Source of the DNA: Gordonia humi
GTDB lineage: Bacteria > Actinomycetota > Actinomycetes > Mycobacteriales > Mycobacteriaceae
Length of the DNA: 64,000 nucleotides
Direction of reading: 5' to 3'
Assembly: GCF_014197435.1 (NCBI RefSeq)
Contig: NZ_JACIFP010000001.1
Coordinates: 4,216,001 to 4,280,000, forward strand
The position numbers and the translations under genes were made by a program. The notes beneath the pieces are model-generated. The model was not told the DNA's origin. It ran no database searches and worked only from the letters and a program-made list of their open reading frames with translations. Positions within the stretch are counted from its first letter, which is position 1; each line of letters begins with the position of its first letter. Below are positions 1 to 8,489 of this stretch, piece after piece.

Positions 1-1
1 C

Positions 2-694
2 GCGACGACGGCGACGATCATCGGGGTCACAGTGCTCGACGACGCGCAGGTGAACGAGGTCGTCGCCGGTCAGGGCGGGATTCTGGAGACCGCGCAGCCG
101 GGAACCGTCGTCGTCATCCACTCGACGATCGGCCCGCGGACGGCGATCGACCTGGCCGAACTGTGCGCCGAGAAGAACGTGGCCGTCCTCGACGCACCGG
201 TCTCCGGCGGTGCACAGGCGGCGAAGGAAGGTCGCCTCGCCGTGATGGTCGGCGGCGAGCGCGACGCCTACCAGCGCATCAAGGAGCCGTACGCGCTGGT
301 CTCCGACATGCTGATGCACGCGGGTCCGATCGGCTCGGGCACCGAGATGAAGCTGGCGCGGAACCTCCTCCACTTCGTCTCGTTCACCGCGACGACCGAG
401 GCCGCGCGCCTGGCCGAGGCGGCGGGCATCGACCTCGTCAAGCTCGGCAAGGTGGTCCGCCACACCGATGCGATCACCGGCGGCGCCGGAGCCATCATGC
501 TCCGCGACACGACGGCGCCGATCGATCCCGACGACTTCTGGTACGACGTCTTCACCCATGTGCGCGGCCTCGGCGAGAAGGATCTGAGGCTCGCACTGGA
601 CCTCGGCGCACAGCTCGACGTCGACCTGCCGCTCACCGCGCTCGCCCTGGAACGATTCGCCGACGGACTCGGCGTAGGAGAGGATCGATCATGA
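2..694 (+). CDS. NAD(P)-dependent 3-hydroxyisobutyrate dehydrogenase-like oxidoreductase (5' partial)
   Basis: The frame is open to the left edge, so the gene starts outside the window; a GTG at 32 is not the real start because upstream codons still read a Rossmann strand (TIIGVTVLDD). Visible parts are the end of the NAD-binding domain, the substrate-loop motif DAPVSGGAQAAKEGRLAVMV typical of beta-hydroxyacid dehydrogenases, and the all-helical C-terminal domain with the catalytic-lysine region GTEMKLARNLL. The family reduces or oxidises 3-hydroxyacids or semialdehydes; the substrate cannot be told. Its stop overlaps the next ATG (ATGA), so it is translationally coupled to a CMD-family gene. 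Confidence 0.88.
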   Translation, partial: ATTATIIGVTVLDDAQVNEVVAGQGGILETAQPGTVVVIHSTIGPRTAIDLAELCAEKNVAVLDAPVSGGAQAAKEGRLAVMVGGERDAYQRIKEPYALVSDMLMHAGPIGSGTEMKLARNLLHFVSFTATTEAARLAEAAGIDLVKLGKVVRHTDAITGGAGAIMLRDTTAPIDPDDFWYDVFTHVRGLGEKDLRLALDLGAQLDVDLPLTALALERFADGLGVGEDRS

Positions 695-1092
695 CCACCC
701 CGGAAACCTCCCCGCAGGAGACCTCTCCGCAGCGGCAGAAGGGCCTGGACATGATGTCCCGGGTCTACGGCTGGGACATGCAGGACGGTCCGGGCGACTT
801 CTTCGCGCACACCGCCGACCAGCTGTTCGGCGAGGTGTGGACGCGCGAGAAGCTCAGCCTGCGGGATCGTCGCCTGCTGCTGCTCGGCGCGCTGGCCGCG
901 ACCGGGCAGGTCGACGTCGCCGAGATCCAGGCGGGCGCGGCCCTCGGCAACGGCGAACTCGACGGCGACGACCTCCTCGAGATCGCCTTGTTCCTCTGCT
1001 ACTACATCGGCTGGCCGCAGGGCACCAAGCTCAACATGATGTTCGGCGAGGTGATCAAGAAGCACGAGAAGGCGCAGCGGAACAGCGGATAG
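691..1092 (+). CDS. carboxymuconolactone decarboxylase (CMD) family protein
   Basis: A 133-residue protein starting at the ATG that overlaps the preceding stop. The central part (about residues 50-115) has the CMD/AhpD-like helical pattern: WTREKLSLRDRRLLLLGALAATGQ, then a loop and EIALFLCYYIGWPQG. Members act as small decarboxylases or, with a CxxC pair, as peroxidase partners; no CxxC is visible here, so a redox role is unlikely. It probably works with the flanking dehydrogenase and methyltransferase in one transcript. The exact reaction is unknown. Confidence 0.82.
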   Translation: MTTPETSPQETSPQRQKGLDMMSRVYGWDMQDGPGDFFAHTADQLFGEVWTREKLSLRDRRLLLLGALAATGQVDVAEIQAGAALGNGELDGDDLLEIALFLCYYIGWPQGTKLNMMFGEVIKKHEKAQRNSG

Positions 1093-1101
1093 GATCAGCG
1101 A

Positions 1102-1788
1102 ATGACAACACGTTCTACTCTCGCCGACTCGCCCACCGACACCCAGCTCCGTGCCGCGGAAGAGGCGCCCGGCTTCATGGTGCACGACGAGGCGATGGCG
1201 CTCTACCGCACCGCGCAGGAGTACCTGTCGGCCGACGACGCGGTGGGACTCGGTGTCGAGATCGGCACCTACTGCGGCAAGTCCACGGTGTTCCTCGGCG
1301 CCGCGGCACAGCCGTTGGACGCGATCGTGACCACGGTGGACCACCATCGCGGTTCCGAGGAGCATCAGCCGGGTTGGGAGTACCACGACGAGTCCCTGGT
1401 CGATCCGCACGCGGGCACCCTGGACACGTCCGCACGATTCCGCCGCACCATCTGGGACGCCGGGTTGGAGGGCACCGTCGTCGGTGTGCTCGCACCGTCG
1501 ACGGTGGCAGCACGTCTGTGGGGTCGCCCGGTCGACTTCGTGTTCATCGACGGCGGTCACAGCAGCGAGGCTGCGCAGAACGATCTGGCCGGGTGGGCCC
1601 CGTGGGTGCGCATCGGCGGCGCTCTGCTGATCCACGACGTGTTCCCCGACCCGGCCGACGGCGGTCGACCGCCGTTCGAGATCTATGAGAAGGCTTTGGG
1701 CACAGGACAGTTCGTCGAAGCAGACGCGCAAGGCTCGCTGCGCGTGCTGCGGCGAGAGACCGGCGACCCGGGAGCGCCGCTGTTCTGA
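1102..1788 (+). CDS. class I SAM-dependent methyltransferase
   Basis: A 228-residue protein. The SAM-binding motif GVEIGTYCGKSTVFLG lies near residues 50-65, an acidic post-II loop (TTVDHHRG) near 78, and VDFVFIDGGHSSEA near 148-161 matches the Methyltransf_24 family, whose members methylate sugars or small secondary-metabolite scaffolds. AGGATCAGCGA upstream of the ATG gives a reasonable ribosome site, and the gene follows the CMD gene by 9 bases, suggesting one operon. The substrate is not predictable. Confidence 0.85.
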   Translation: MTTRSTLADSPTDTQLRAAEEAPGFMVHDEAMALYRTAQEYLSADDAVGLGVEIGTYCGKSTVFLGAAAQPLDAIVTTVDHHRGSEEHQPGWEYHDESLVDPHAGTLDTSARFRRTIWDAGLEGTVVGVLAPSTVAARLWGRPVDFVFIDGGHSSEAAQNDLAGWAPWVRIGGALLIHDVFPDPADGGRPPFEIYEKALGTGQFVEADAQGSLRVLRRETGDPGAPLF

Positions 1789-1865
1789 CCGTCCCATCGG
1801 TCGAGCGAGGGTGGCCTCTGTCCACCGGTCGGTCGGCAGCACCCACACCACCCCACGGAGACGCC

Positions 1866-2849
1866 ATGAGAGTCCTGATCACCGGTGGGACCGGCTTCGT
1901 CGGCGGGTGGATCGCGAAGACCGTCGCCGCACACGGCCACGACGTGCGACTGCTCGCGCGCAGTCGCGCGAAGGTCGACGTGGCGATCGAGTTCCTGGGC
2001 GTCGATCCGGACGTGGTGATCGGCGAGATCGGCGACGCCGACGCGGTTCACCGAGCTCTCGACGGCTGCGACGCCGTCGTGCATGCCGCCGCCGACGTGC
2101 AACTGCACGCGAGCAGGACCGCGGACCTCGTCGAACGCAACCGACGCGGCACGGAGAACGTACTCGGTCAGGCCGTCGAACTCGGCCTGGATCCCGTCGT
2201 GCACGTGTCGAGTTACAGCGCGCTGTGGAGCCGCGACGAACCGATCCTGCGTCCGGATCTGCCCGTCGCCGGCGGTGACGACGCCTACGGCCGGTCGAAG
2301 GCCGCCGCCGAGACCTACGCGCGCGGCCTGCAGGACCTCGGCCACGCGGTGACGATCGTGTATCCGGGAGCAGTGATGGGCCCGTCCGCGCACGGCTTGT
2401 TCGGCGAGGCCGGCGACGCGGTGACAACGCTGGCGAACACCGGGGTCGTCGGCCGAACGGCCGGTCTGACGATCGTCGACGTACGCGATCTGGCAGAGAT
2501 CTTCGTCGCCGTCCTGGAACCCGGGCGCGGCCCGCGACGCTACACCGCGGGCGGCCACCTCATCGTTCGAAGAGACCTGGCAGACGCGCTGACCCGCGTG
2601 ACCGGCCGCCGTATCCGCTACCTGCCGATCCCGAACTGGATGATGATCGCCGCCGGCCGGATCGCCGATCGGGTCCCCGCCGTCGTCCCCGCGGACCTGT
2701 CGCAGTTGAGCGAGGCCGCGATCGGCTATCTGCTGTATCCGCCCGCACCGGACGACTCGGCGACGGCGCACGATCTCGGTGTCACGTTCCGACCTGCGGC
2801 CGCCGCACTGGCGGCGGTGTGGGACGAGCGCCCCGACGCATCAGACTGA
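1866..2849 (+). CDS. NAD-dependent epimerase/dehydratase (extended SDR)
   Basis: A 327-residue protein with the N-terminal extended-SDR motif TGGTGFVGGWIA (residues 6-17), DxxVHAAADV (about 70), catalytic SSYSA (Ser) and YGRSKAAAE (Tyr-x3-Lys, about 140-148). It resembles dihydroflavonol-4-reductase-like reductases of actinobacteria. GGAG seven bases ahead of the ATG supports the start. Its 3' end overlaps by nine bases the 3' end of the convergent acyl-CoA synthetase gene. Substrate unknown; the family acts on sugar nucleotides, steroids or hydroxy-ketones. Confidence 0.87.
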   Translation: MRVLITGGTGFVGGWIAKTVAAHGHDVRLLARSRAKVDVAIEFLGVDPDVVIGEIGDADAVHRALDGCDAVVHAAADVQLHASRTADLVERNRRGTENVLGQAVELGLDPVVHVSSYSALWSRDEPILRPDLPVAGGDDAYGRSKAAAETYARGLQDLGHAVTIVYPGAVMGPSAHGLFGEAGDAVTTLANTGVVGRTAGLTIVDVRDLAEIFVAVLEPGRGPRRYTAGGHLIVRRDLADALTRVTGRRIRYLPIPNWMMIAAGRIADRVPAVVPADLSQLSEAAIGYLLYPPAPDDSATAHDLGVTFRPAAAALAAVWDERPDASD

Positions 2850-4499
2850 CCGGGTCGCCCGCTCCCGCGCCCATCGGTAGTCCGCCTTGCCCGCGGGTGA
2901 GCGCTTGACCGTCTCGCATCGCACAATGGTCTTCGGAATCTTGTAGGACGCGATGTGTGCGCGGCAGTGGTCACGAAGCTCTTCGTCGGTGACCGCCGCA
3001 CCGTCGTCGAGTTCGACGACGGCGGTGACCTCCTGCCCCCAGACCTCCGACGGTCGGCCAACCACTATCACGTCGCGGATCGCCGGATGTCCGGTGAGAG
3101 CCCGCTCGACCTCTTCGGCGTAGATCTTCTCGCCGCCGGAGTTGATGGTGACGCTGTCGCGACCGAGCAACTCGATCGAACCGTCCGCGAGCAGCCGCGC
3201 ACGGTCCCCGGGCAACGACCACCGTGTTCCGTCGATGACAGGAAAGGTCTTCGCCGTCTTCGCCGCATCGTTGAGGTAGCCGAGCGGCACGTACCCTTTC
3301 CGTGCGAGCCAGCCGATGTCCCCGCCCGGTTCGACGACGCGAGTCAGCTCGTCGTCGACCACCGTCGTGTCCGGAGTCGGCACGAAGTGCGAGGGCTGAT
3401 CGCCTCCGCTGCCGTCGGACATCATGGTCATCTGGATGCCGGTCTCGGACGAGCCGACGTTGTCGAGGACTAACAGCCCCGGCTTCGCCGCGTGGAGACG
3501 TCGGCGGATCGCCGGGGTCAGCGGGGCGCCGCCGTTCTGGATCGCCGCGACCGGAACGCTCGCCCGCCACTGTTCGCTCTGGGCTTCGAGATGGTCGACC
3601 AGTGGTCTGGCCATCGCATCGCCGACCACCGGGATCATCACGGCGCCCTCGGCTATCGCGAGGTCCCATACGTTCGCGGCGTCGAATCGGTCGTTGGCGT
3701 CGGGCAGTACGAGGGTGCCGCCGTTGGTGACGATGTGGAAGACGGTCCATTGCGCGGCGCCGTGCATGAACGGCGGAGTCAGCACAATCCGCATGCCCTG
3801 CTCGGCGGCGGTCGCCGCGGCCGCGACGTCGTCGTAGGACCGGAACGGCTCGGTGGTGCCGAACGGCGTGCCGCCCATCGAGCTGAGGTAGATGTCGTGC
3901 TGGCGCCACAACACGCCCTTCGGCATGCCGGTGGTACCGCCGGTGAACAGGATGAACAGGTCGTCGCCGGTCGGCTCGGGCAGCGCCACCGTACCGTCGA
4001 CCGGTGCGTCGAGGATCGCCGTGTAGTCGACGGCTCCGGGGAGAAGACCATTGCCACTGTCGTCGGGCACCTGGACCAGGACCCTCAGATCCGGCAGTGA
4101 ATCACGGATCGCCGCGACCTGCGGCGCGAACTCTGCGTGATAGACCAGCACGGACGCATCAGCCGAGCGGAGGACGTAGGTGAGTTCTTCTTCGACGTAG
4201 CGATAGTTGATGTTGAACGGCGCGCACCGCGCACGGAAGCCACCGACCATCGCCTCCACGTACGCGGTGTCGTTCCGCAGGTACAGACCGACGTGATCCT
4301 GGCCGGACTGATGGCCGTCGAGATCGTCGCGTTCGGCACGCGCCCCGCATCCCTGCGCGAGGAGGAAGCGCGCGAAGGCCGTCGCCCTCCTGTTGACCTC
4401 GGCATACGTGTGGCGTCGCCCGCGCCACACGAGCATGTCTCGCTCCCCTGCCGCCTGCGCGACGGTGTCGAGCACTCGAGACAGATTGAAACCCTCCAT
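2841..4499 (-). CDS. acyl-CoA synthetase, FadD19/FadD3-like
   Basis: A 552-residue adenylate-forming enzyme. The ATP-binding signature is FILFTGGTTGMPKGVLWRQ (about residues 190-210); later motifs are GSSETG, the hinge GRDSVTINSGGEKIYAEEVE and the C-terminal KRSPAGKADYRWA containing the catalytic lysine. The TGGTTG variant and the KRSPAGKxDYRWA ending match the FadD19 clade, which in mycobacteria activates C24 or C5 sterol side-chain acids (family knowledge). I start it at ATG 4499; the open frame extends upstream but that part is low-complexity arginine-rich shadow. It is the last gene of the minus-strand run from 8340. A steroid role is inference, helped by the KstR-like site at the head of the run. 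Confidence 0.85.
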   Translation of the reverse strand: MEGFNLSRVLDTVAQAAGERDMLVWRGRRHTYAEVNRRATAFARFLLAQGCGARAERDDLDGHQSGQDHVGLYLRNDTAYVEAMVGGFRARCAPFNINYRYVEEELTYVLRSADASVLVYHAEFAPQVAAIRDSLPDLRVLVQVPDDSGNGLLPGAVDYTAILDAPVDGTVALPEPTGDDLFILFTGGTTGMPKGVLWRQHDIYLSSMGGTPFGTTEPFRSYDDVAAAATAAEQGMRIVLTPPFMHGAAQWTVFHIVTNGGTLVLPDANDRFDAANVWDLAIAEGAVMIPVVGDAMARPLVDHLEAQSEQWRASVPVAAIQNGGAPLTPAIRRRLHAAKPGLLVLDNVGSSETGIQMTMMSDGSGGDQPSHFVPTPDTTVVDDELTRVVEPGGDIGWLARKGYVPLGYLNDAAKTAKTFPVIDGTRWSLPGDRARLLADGSIELLGRDSVTINSGGEKIYAEEVERALTGHPAIRDVIVVGRPSEVWGQEVTAVVELDDGAAVTDEELRDHCRAHIASYKIPKTIVRCETVKRSPAGKADYRWARERATRSV

Positions 4500-4509
4500 G
4501 CGAACTCCT

Positions 4510-6225
4510 CTACGTCTCATCGCTCGCGGCGTACCGGTCGCGCAAGGCTCGCTTGAGGACCTTCCCCGTCGCATTGCGCGGCAACGGACCGAAGCCGAAG
4601 ACGACATCGGCCGGTGCCTTGTACGCCGCAAGCGACGCACGCACGATGTCGCGAACGTCGTCGGCCGACAACTCCACTCCGTCGACCACGGTCACGGCCG
4701 CGACCACGCGCTCACCGAGACGCTCGTCGATCGCACCGAAGACGGCGACTTCTGTGAACTGCTCCGACGCGAGCAGCACGTACTCGACCTCCGCGCAGTA
4801 CACGTTCTCGCCACCGGTGATCACGATGTCTTTCACGCGATCGACCACATAGATCAGACCTCGGTCATCGACGTAGCCGAGATCGCCCGTGCGGTACCAC
4901 GATCCGTCGAAGACCGCGGCGGTCTCCTCCGGTCGATTCAGGTATCCCGCCATCACCTGCGGACCGCGGACCTGAAGTTCGCCGACCACTCCCGACCCGG
5001 ACACCACGTGTCCGGACGCGTCGACGGCCCTGACCTCCATCACCGGGCTCGCCGATCCCGACGTGTCCGGATGGGCCGCGAGTACGTCGCCACCGGCCGT
5101 GCTCACGCTGGCCGTCGTCTCCGTCATCCCCCAGCCGACGCCGCGCCCCGCGGCCGGAAGGACACGCGACAGTTTCGCGACCAGGTCCGGCGGCGTCGTC
5201 TGACCGGCGGCGGCGACGTTGATCAAGCTCCCGATGCGTTCCACAGGGGACGCCTCGTTCAGCACGTCCACGATGACCATCGGGGGTCCGGCCAACATCG
5301 CCAGACGGTGCTGCTCGATCAGATCGATCGCGAGGCGGACGTCCCACCGGGGCATGATCACGACGACCCCACCGGTGAACATCGTCGTCATCAACGCCAC
5401 CAGCCCCGAGGTGTGGAACAGCGGGAAGACCAGCAGTGCGGACAGTCTCGGCATCAACCCACGAATCGCGTCGGGTTCCATGCCGTACTTGCGGGCGTTC
5501 GTGACGACCCCGGTCTCTGTGAACAACCGCAGACTCACCACCAGAGTGCACACATTGCGGTGTGTGAGTACGACGCCCTTCGATCTGCCCGATGTCCCCG
5601 ACGTGAACAGAATCCACGACGGCGCGTCGGCCTCGGGCGCGGGACGGCTCGCCGTCGAATCACGGCCCGCGGCGAGGTCGGCGTATCGGTACACCGGCTC
5701 GTCGATGCGGTCATCGTCGACGACGACGATCGGCGTGGACCGGTCACGGGCACGGATACGTGCCGCGCGCGGTCCGTCGGCGAGGATCGCGACGCACTCC
5801 GCGTCCGAGACCGCCGCGGCGATCTCGACCTCGGCCTCTCGGCTGTTGAACAGGACTGCGACTCCGCCGCATCGGCCGATCGCGACCAGCGCCACGATGA
5901 ACTCGACGCGATTCTTCATCGCGATTCCGACACGATCACCGTCACGGACGCCGACGCGGCGCGCCAACGACGCCGCGATTACCCCTGCTTGATCACCGAC
6001 CTGGCGATAGGTGTACGCAGCACCGTCCTCGACGAGCAGGACTTCGTCCGGATGCTCGTTCACAAGCGAGGTGAACACGTCATCGAAGCTGGCTGGGGTG
6101 TCGCGGTACACGCGCATCGTCTCGCCGCCGACAACGGCGTCGACCACTGCGAACGGACCGTTCGATCCGGTGAGTTCGGACTCGATGTCACGAAAGACGG
6201 CGACGGCGTCGTCAGGCGTCGACAC
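4510..6225 (-). CDS. AMP-dependent acyl-CoA synthetase (class I adenylate-forming)
   Basis: A 571-residue protein starting at GTG 6225, which overlaps the end of the LLM oxidoreductase gene by 14 bases. Motifs in order are ILFTSGTSGRSKGVVLTH (P-loop), GWGMTETTASV, YRTGDLGYVDDRGLIYVVDR, DIVITGGENVYCAEVE and the C-terminal PRNATGKVLKR with catalytic Lys. An in-frame ATG about 37 codons later is the alternative start. It activates a carboxylic acid to its CoA ester; the acid is unknown. The coupling to LLM, HsaA-like and FadD19-like genes suggests one degradation pathway. Confidence 0.85.
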   Translation of the reverse strand: MSTPDDAVAVFRDIESELTGSNGPFAVVDAVVGGETMRVYRDTPASFDDVFTSLVNEHPDEVLLVEDGAAYTYRQVGDQAGVIAASLARRVGVRDGDRVGIAMKNRVEFIVALVAIGRCGGVAVLFNSREAEVEIAAAVSDAECVAILADGPRAARIRARDRSTPIVVVDDDRIDEPVYRYADLAAGRDSTASRPAPEADAPSWILFTSGTSGRSKGVVLTHRNVCTLVVSLRLFTETGVVTNARKYGMEPDAIRGLMPRLSALLVFPLFHTSGLVALMTTMFTGGVVVIMPRWDVRLAIDLIEQHRLAMLAGPPMVIVDVLNEASPVERIGSLINVAAAGQTTPPDLVAKLSRVLPAAGRGVGWGMTETTASVSTAGGDVLAAHPDTSGSASPVMEVRAVDASGHVVSGSGVVGELQVRGPQVMAGYLNRPEETAAVFDGSWYRTGDLGYVDDRGLIYVVDRVKDIVITGGENVYCAEVEYVLLASEQFTEVAVFGAIDERLGERVVAAVTVVDGVELSADDVRDIVRASLAAYKAPADVVFGFGPLPRNATGKVLKRALRDRYAASDET

Positions 6226-7072
6226 GGCCGATCTCCAGTTTGCCCGCGAGCTTGGCGAGGTAGCCCGCCGCGCGCTCCTCGGAGTCGTCCGGCACGCCGT
6301 ACAGCACCGATGTGACACCGAGCTCACGCCAGCGTTCCAGCTTCTCCGCGACGGGTTTGAAGTCGAGGACGACGATCTGTGGATCACCGTCCCGCCCCGC
6401 CTCCGACCAGATCCGCTTCAGGAGCACGACGGAGTCCTCGATGTCCTCCTCGTTCGGCGTCGTGATCCAGCCGTCCGCACTCCGCGCGATCCATCTGAAG
6501 TTCTTCTCGGTGCCCGCCGCGCCCACCAGTGTCGGCGGACCGGGCTGCTGGACGGTCTTGGGCCACGCCCAGCTCGGCCCGAAGTTCACGAACTCGCCCG
6601 CGTACTGTGCCTCCTTCTGCGACCAGAGCGCACGCATGGCCTCAAGGTACTCGCGCAGCATCGTGCGACGACGCTTCGGCGGCACATCGTGATCGCCGAG
6701 CTCGTCGAGGTTCCAGCCGAAGCCCACTCCCAGTGTGACTCGACCGTTCGACAGGTGGTCGAGCGTCGCGATCTGCTTGGCGAGTGTGATGGGGTCCGAC
6801 TGGACGGGCAGCGCGACGGCCGTGCCGAGCCGGATCCGGGACGTCACCGCGGCCGCCGCACTCAACGACACCCACGGGTCGAGCGTCCGCATGTAGCGGT
6901 CGTCGGGAAGCGACGAGTCGCCGGTCTGCGGATGCGCCGCGTCTCGGCGCGTCGGGATGTGACCGTGTTCGGGAACGTAGTACGCACTAAAACCGGCGTT
7001 CTCGATCAGCGGGGCGAGAATCGATGGAGCCAGGCCCCGGTCACTCGTGAACTGGACGATCCCGAAATCCAT
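6212..7072 (-). CDS. LLM-class F420-dependent oxidoreductase
   Basis: A 286-residue bacterial luciferase-like TIM barrel. Recognisable stretches are the N-terminal MDFGIVQFTSDRG, AYYVPEHGHIPT, RIRLGTAVALPVQSDPITLAKQ, TLDHLSNGRVTLGVGFGWN and a C-terminal SVLYGVP. This is the TIGR03619-type F420 subfamily common in mycobacteria. The start is the ATG at 7072, 89 bases below the HsaA-like gene. These enzymes move hydride between F420 and alcohols, ketones or enals; substrate unknown. An AACACGTT core resembling a degenerate KstR box lies about 70 bases ahead of the start. Confidence 0.87.
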   Translation of the reverse strand: MDFGIVQFTSDRGLAPSILAPLIENAGFSAYYVPEHGHIPTRRDAAHPQTGDSSLPDDRYMRTLDPWVSLSAAAAVTSRIRLGTAVALPVQSDPITLAKQIATLDHLSNGRVTLGVGFGWNLDELGDHDVPPKRRRTMLREYLEAMRALWSQKEAQYAGEFVNFGPSWAWPKTVQQPGPPTLVGAAGTEKNFRWIARSADGWITTPNEEDIEDSVVLLKRIWSEAGRDGDPQIVVLDFKPVAEKLERWRELGVTSVLYGVPDDSEERAAGYLAKLAGKLEIGRVDA

Positions 7073-7110
7073 TGCTTCTCCTGCATACTCGCCGTCAACG
7101 GACAATTGAC

Positions 7111-7148
7111 TGGACACTAGTCCAATACCAGAACTGTAACACGTTCCT
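7111..7148. promoter_or_regulatory. palindrome plus degenerate KstR-like box ahead of LLM gene
   Basis: TGGAC-ACTA-GTCCA (7111-7124) is a perfect five-base dyad. At 7135-7148 the sequence has the AAC-N2-GTT core of the TNNAACNNGTTNNA consensus with only the final A missing. It lies between the HsaA-like and LLM genes and may give an internal promoter. Confidence 0.4.
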
Positions 7149-7161
7149 ACCCCGGCCGGGC

Positions 7162-8340
7162 TCAGATCATATTCCGCATCATCCCCTGCGGTTCTCCGCC
7201 GAGCTGGGTCAATGCCGACGCGTGGAAGATCGATCCCGGCACGTGGATCGCATGGGCGAGGCCGGCGTGCGCATCGCGGAAGAACCGTTGCATGGGGAAC
7301 TTCCGATGGAGCGCTCCGCCACCCGACCGCGCGAAGATCTCGTCGACCGCGCGCACGGCACGCCACGCCGCGGCGGTCTGCGTGCGACGCCCGATCGCGC
7401 GCTCGGAGAACGAGATCGTGTGCCCCGCTTCGGTCTTGTCGTAGAACCGGTCGACGGTCTCCAGCAGTGCGGCGCGCGAGGCCGCGATCTCGGCCGCCGA
7501 CTCGCCGATCGCATAGAGGACGTACGGATCCTCCTTGATCTTCTGCCCGGTGATCGCGACACGCTCCCTCTGCGCCGCGATGTGACAGGCCAGTGCACCT
7601 TCGGCGATGCCGATCACCGCAGCCGTGATGCCGAGCGGGAACATGCAGCTGAACGGCATCAGCGACGTCGGGTCGGTCAGGCCCGCCGCGCGCGGCGCGG
7701 TCCCGTCGGAGACGTCGTCGGACTTGAGAGTCCGGTACGCGGGAATGTACGCGCCGTCGACGACGACATCCTTCGAACCGGTGCCGCGCAGTCCGATGAC
7801 ATCCCACGAGTCGTCGATGATCGTGTAGTCCGACCGCGGCAGGATCACGTGGAGGATCGTCGGCGGCATCTGCGGCTTGCCGTTCTCGTCGCCGACCATC
7901 GCACCGAGGATCACCCACTGACAGTGGTCCGTTCCGGACGAGAACTGCCACCGCCCCTTCAGGGTGTAGCCGCCATCCACCGGCGTAGCCACACCCATCG
8001 GAGCGTACGGCGAGGCGACCCAGACGTCGTCGTCGCGGCCCCAGATCTCCTCCTGCACCTTGGGGTCGGCGAACGCGATCTCCCACGGGTGGATGCCGAC
8101 GATGCCCGACACCCACCCGGTGGCGCCGTCCATCGCCGCCACGCCCATGACCGTCTCGGCGAATTCGCGCGGATGCGCACCACCGCCCCCGTACCGCACC
8201 GGTTGCAGCATCTTGATGACGCCGGTCTCCCGCAGCCGACCCGCGGACGAGTCGGCCAGTCTCATGAGTTCGTCGCCTTCGACGCCCGCCGCGCGGATCT
8301 GCTCCGCATGCTCTTCGATACGTGCGAGAACCTCGCCCAT
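7162..8340 (-). CDS. HsaA-like flavin-dependent monooxygenase / acyl-CoA dehydrogenase type-2 family
   Basis: A 392-residue protein of the acyl-CoA dehydrogenase fold. It matches the HsaA/p-hydroxyphenylacetate hydroxylase oxygenase group rather than true dehydrogenases: GATGWVSGIVGIHPWEIAF, WQFSSGTDHCQW, DVIGLRGTGSKDVVVDGAYIP and PMQRFFRDAHAGLAHA all have direct counterparts in HsaA (3-HSA hydroxylase) as I recall it. I chose ATG 8340 because GAGGAG lies six bases upstream; the longer TTG frame from 8361 lacks this. Family members need a separate flavin reductase, and none is next to it. It heads the run with LLM, FadD and FadD genes. The KstR-like palindrome at 8364-8377 is 24 bases upstream. 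Confidence 0.85.
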   Translation of the reverse strand: MGEVLARIEEHAEQIRAAGVEGDELMRLADSSAGRLRETGVIKMLQPVRYGGGGAHPREFAETVMGVAAMDGATGWVSGIVGIHPWEIAFADPKVQEEIWGRDDDVWVASPYAPMGVATPVDGGYTLKGRWQFSSGTDHCQWVILGAMVGDENGKPQMPPTILHVILPRSDYTIIDDSWDVIGLRGTGSKDVVVDGAYIPAYRTLKSDDVSDGTAPRAAGLTDPTSLMPFSCMFPLGITAAVIGIAEGALACHIAAQRERVAITGQKIKEDPYVLYAIGESAAEIAASRAALLETVDRFYDKTEAGHTISFSERAIGRRTQTAAAWRAVRAVDEIFARSGGGALHRKFPMQRFFRDAHAGLAHAIHVPGSIFHASALTQLGGEPQGMMRNMI

Positions 8341-8363
8341 CAGCCACTCCTCGATCGCCAAAC

Positions 8364-8377
8364 TAGAACACGTTCTA
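8364..8377. promoter_or_regulatory. KstR-type operator (TAGAAC-AC-GTTCTA)
   Basis: Perfect six-base arms around two central bases. It fits the published KstR consensus TNNAACNNGTTNNA, which controls sterol catabolism in mycobacteria and rhodococci. It sits 24 bases before the HsaA-like start codon, as expected for repression of that operon. The match is seen directly; binding is inference. Confidence 0.65.
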
Positions 8378-8489
8378 ATTTAGCGCGTGGGCGGCGCTCT
8401 CGCGACCCGTCCACGCGATCTCTCCGGCCGAAGTCAGCCAGAAGTCAGACAGGACCGACATTCGACATGATGGGGCGGACGGCGACGAC

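Noticed and set aside
4393..6315. 640-residue plus-strand frame over the acyl-CoA synthetase gene
   Set aside because: Antisense to a clear adenylate-forming enzyme, with no recognisable domain.
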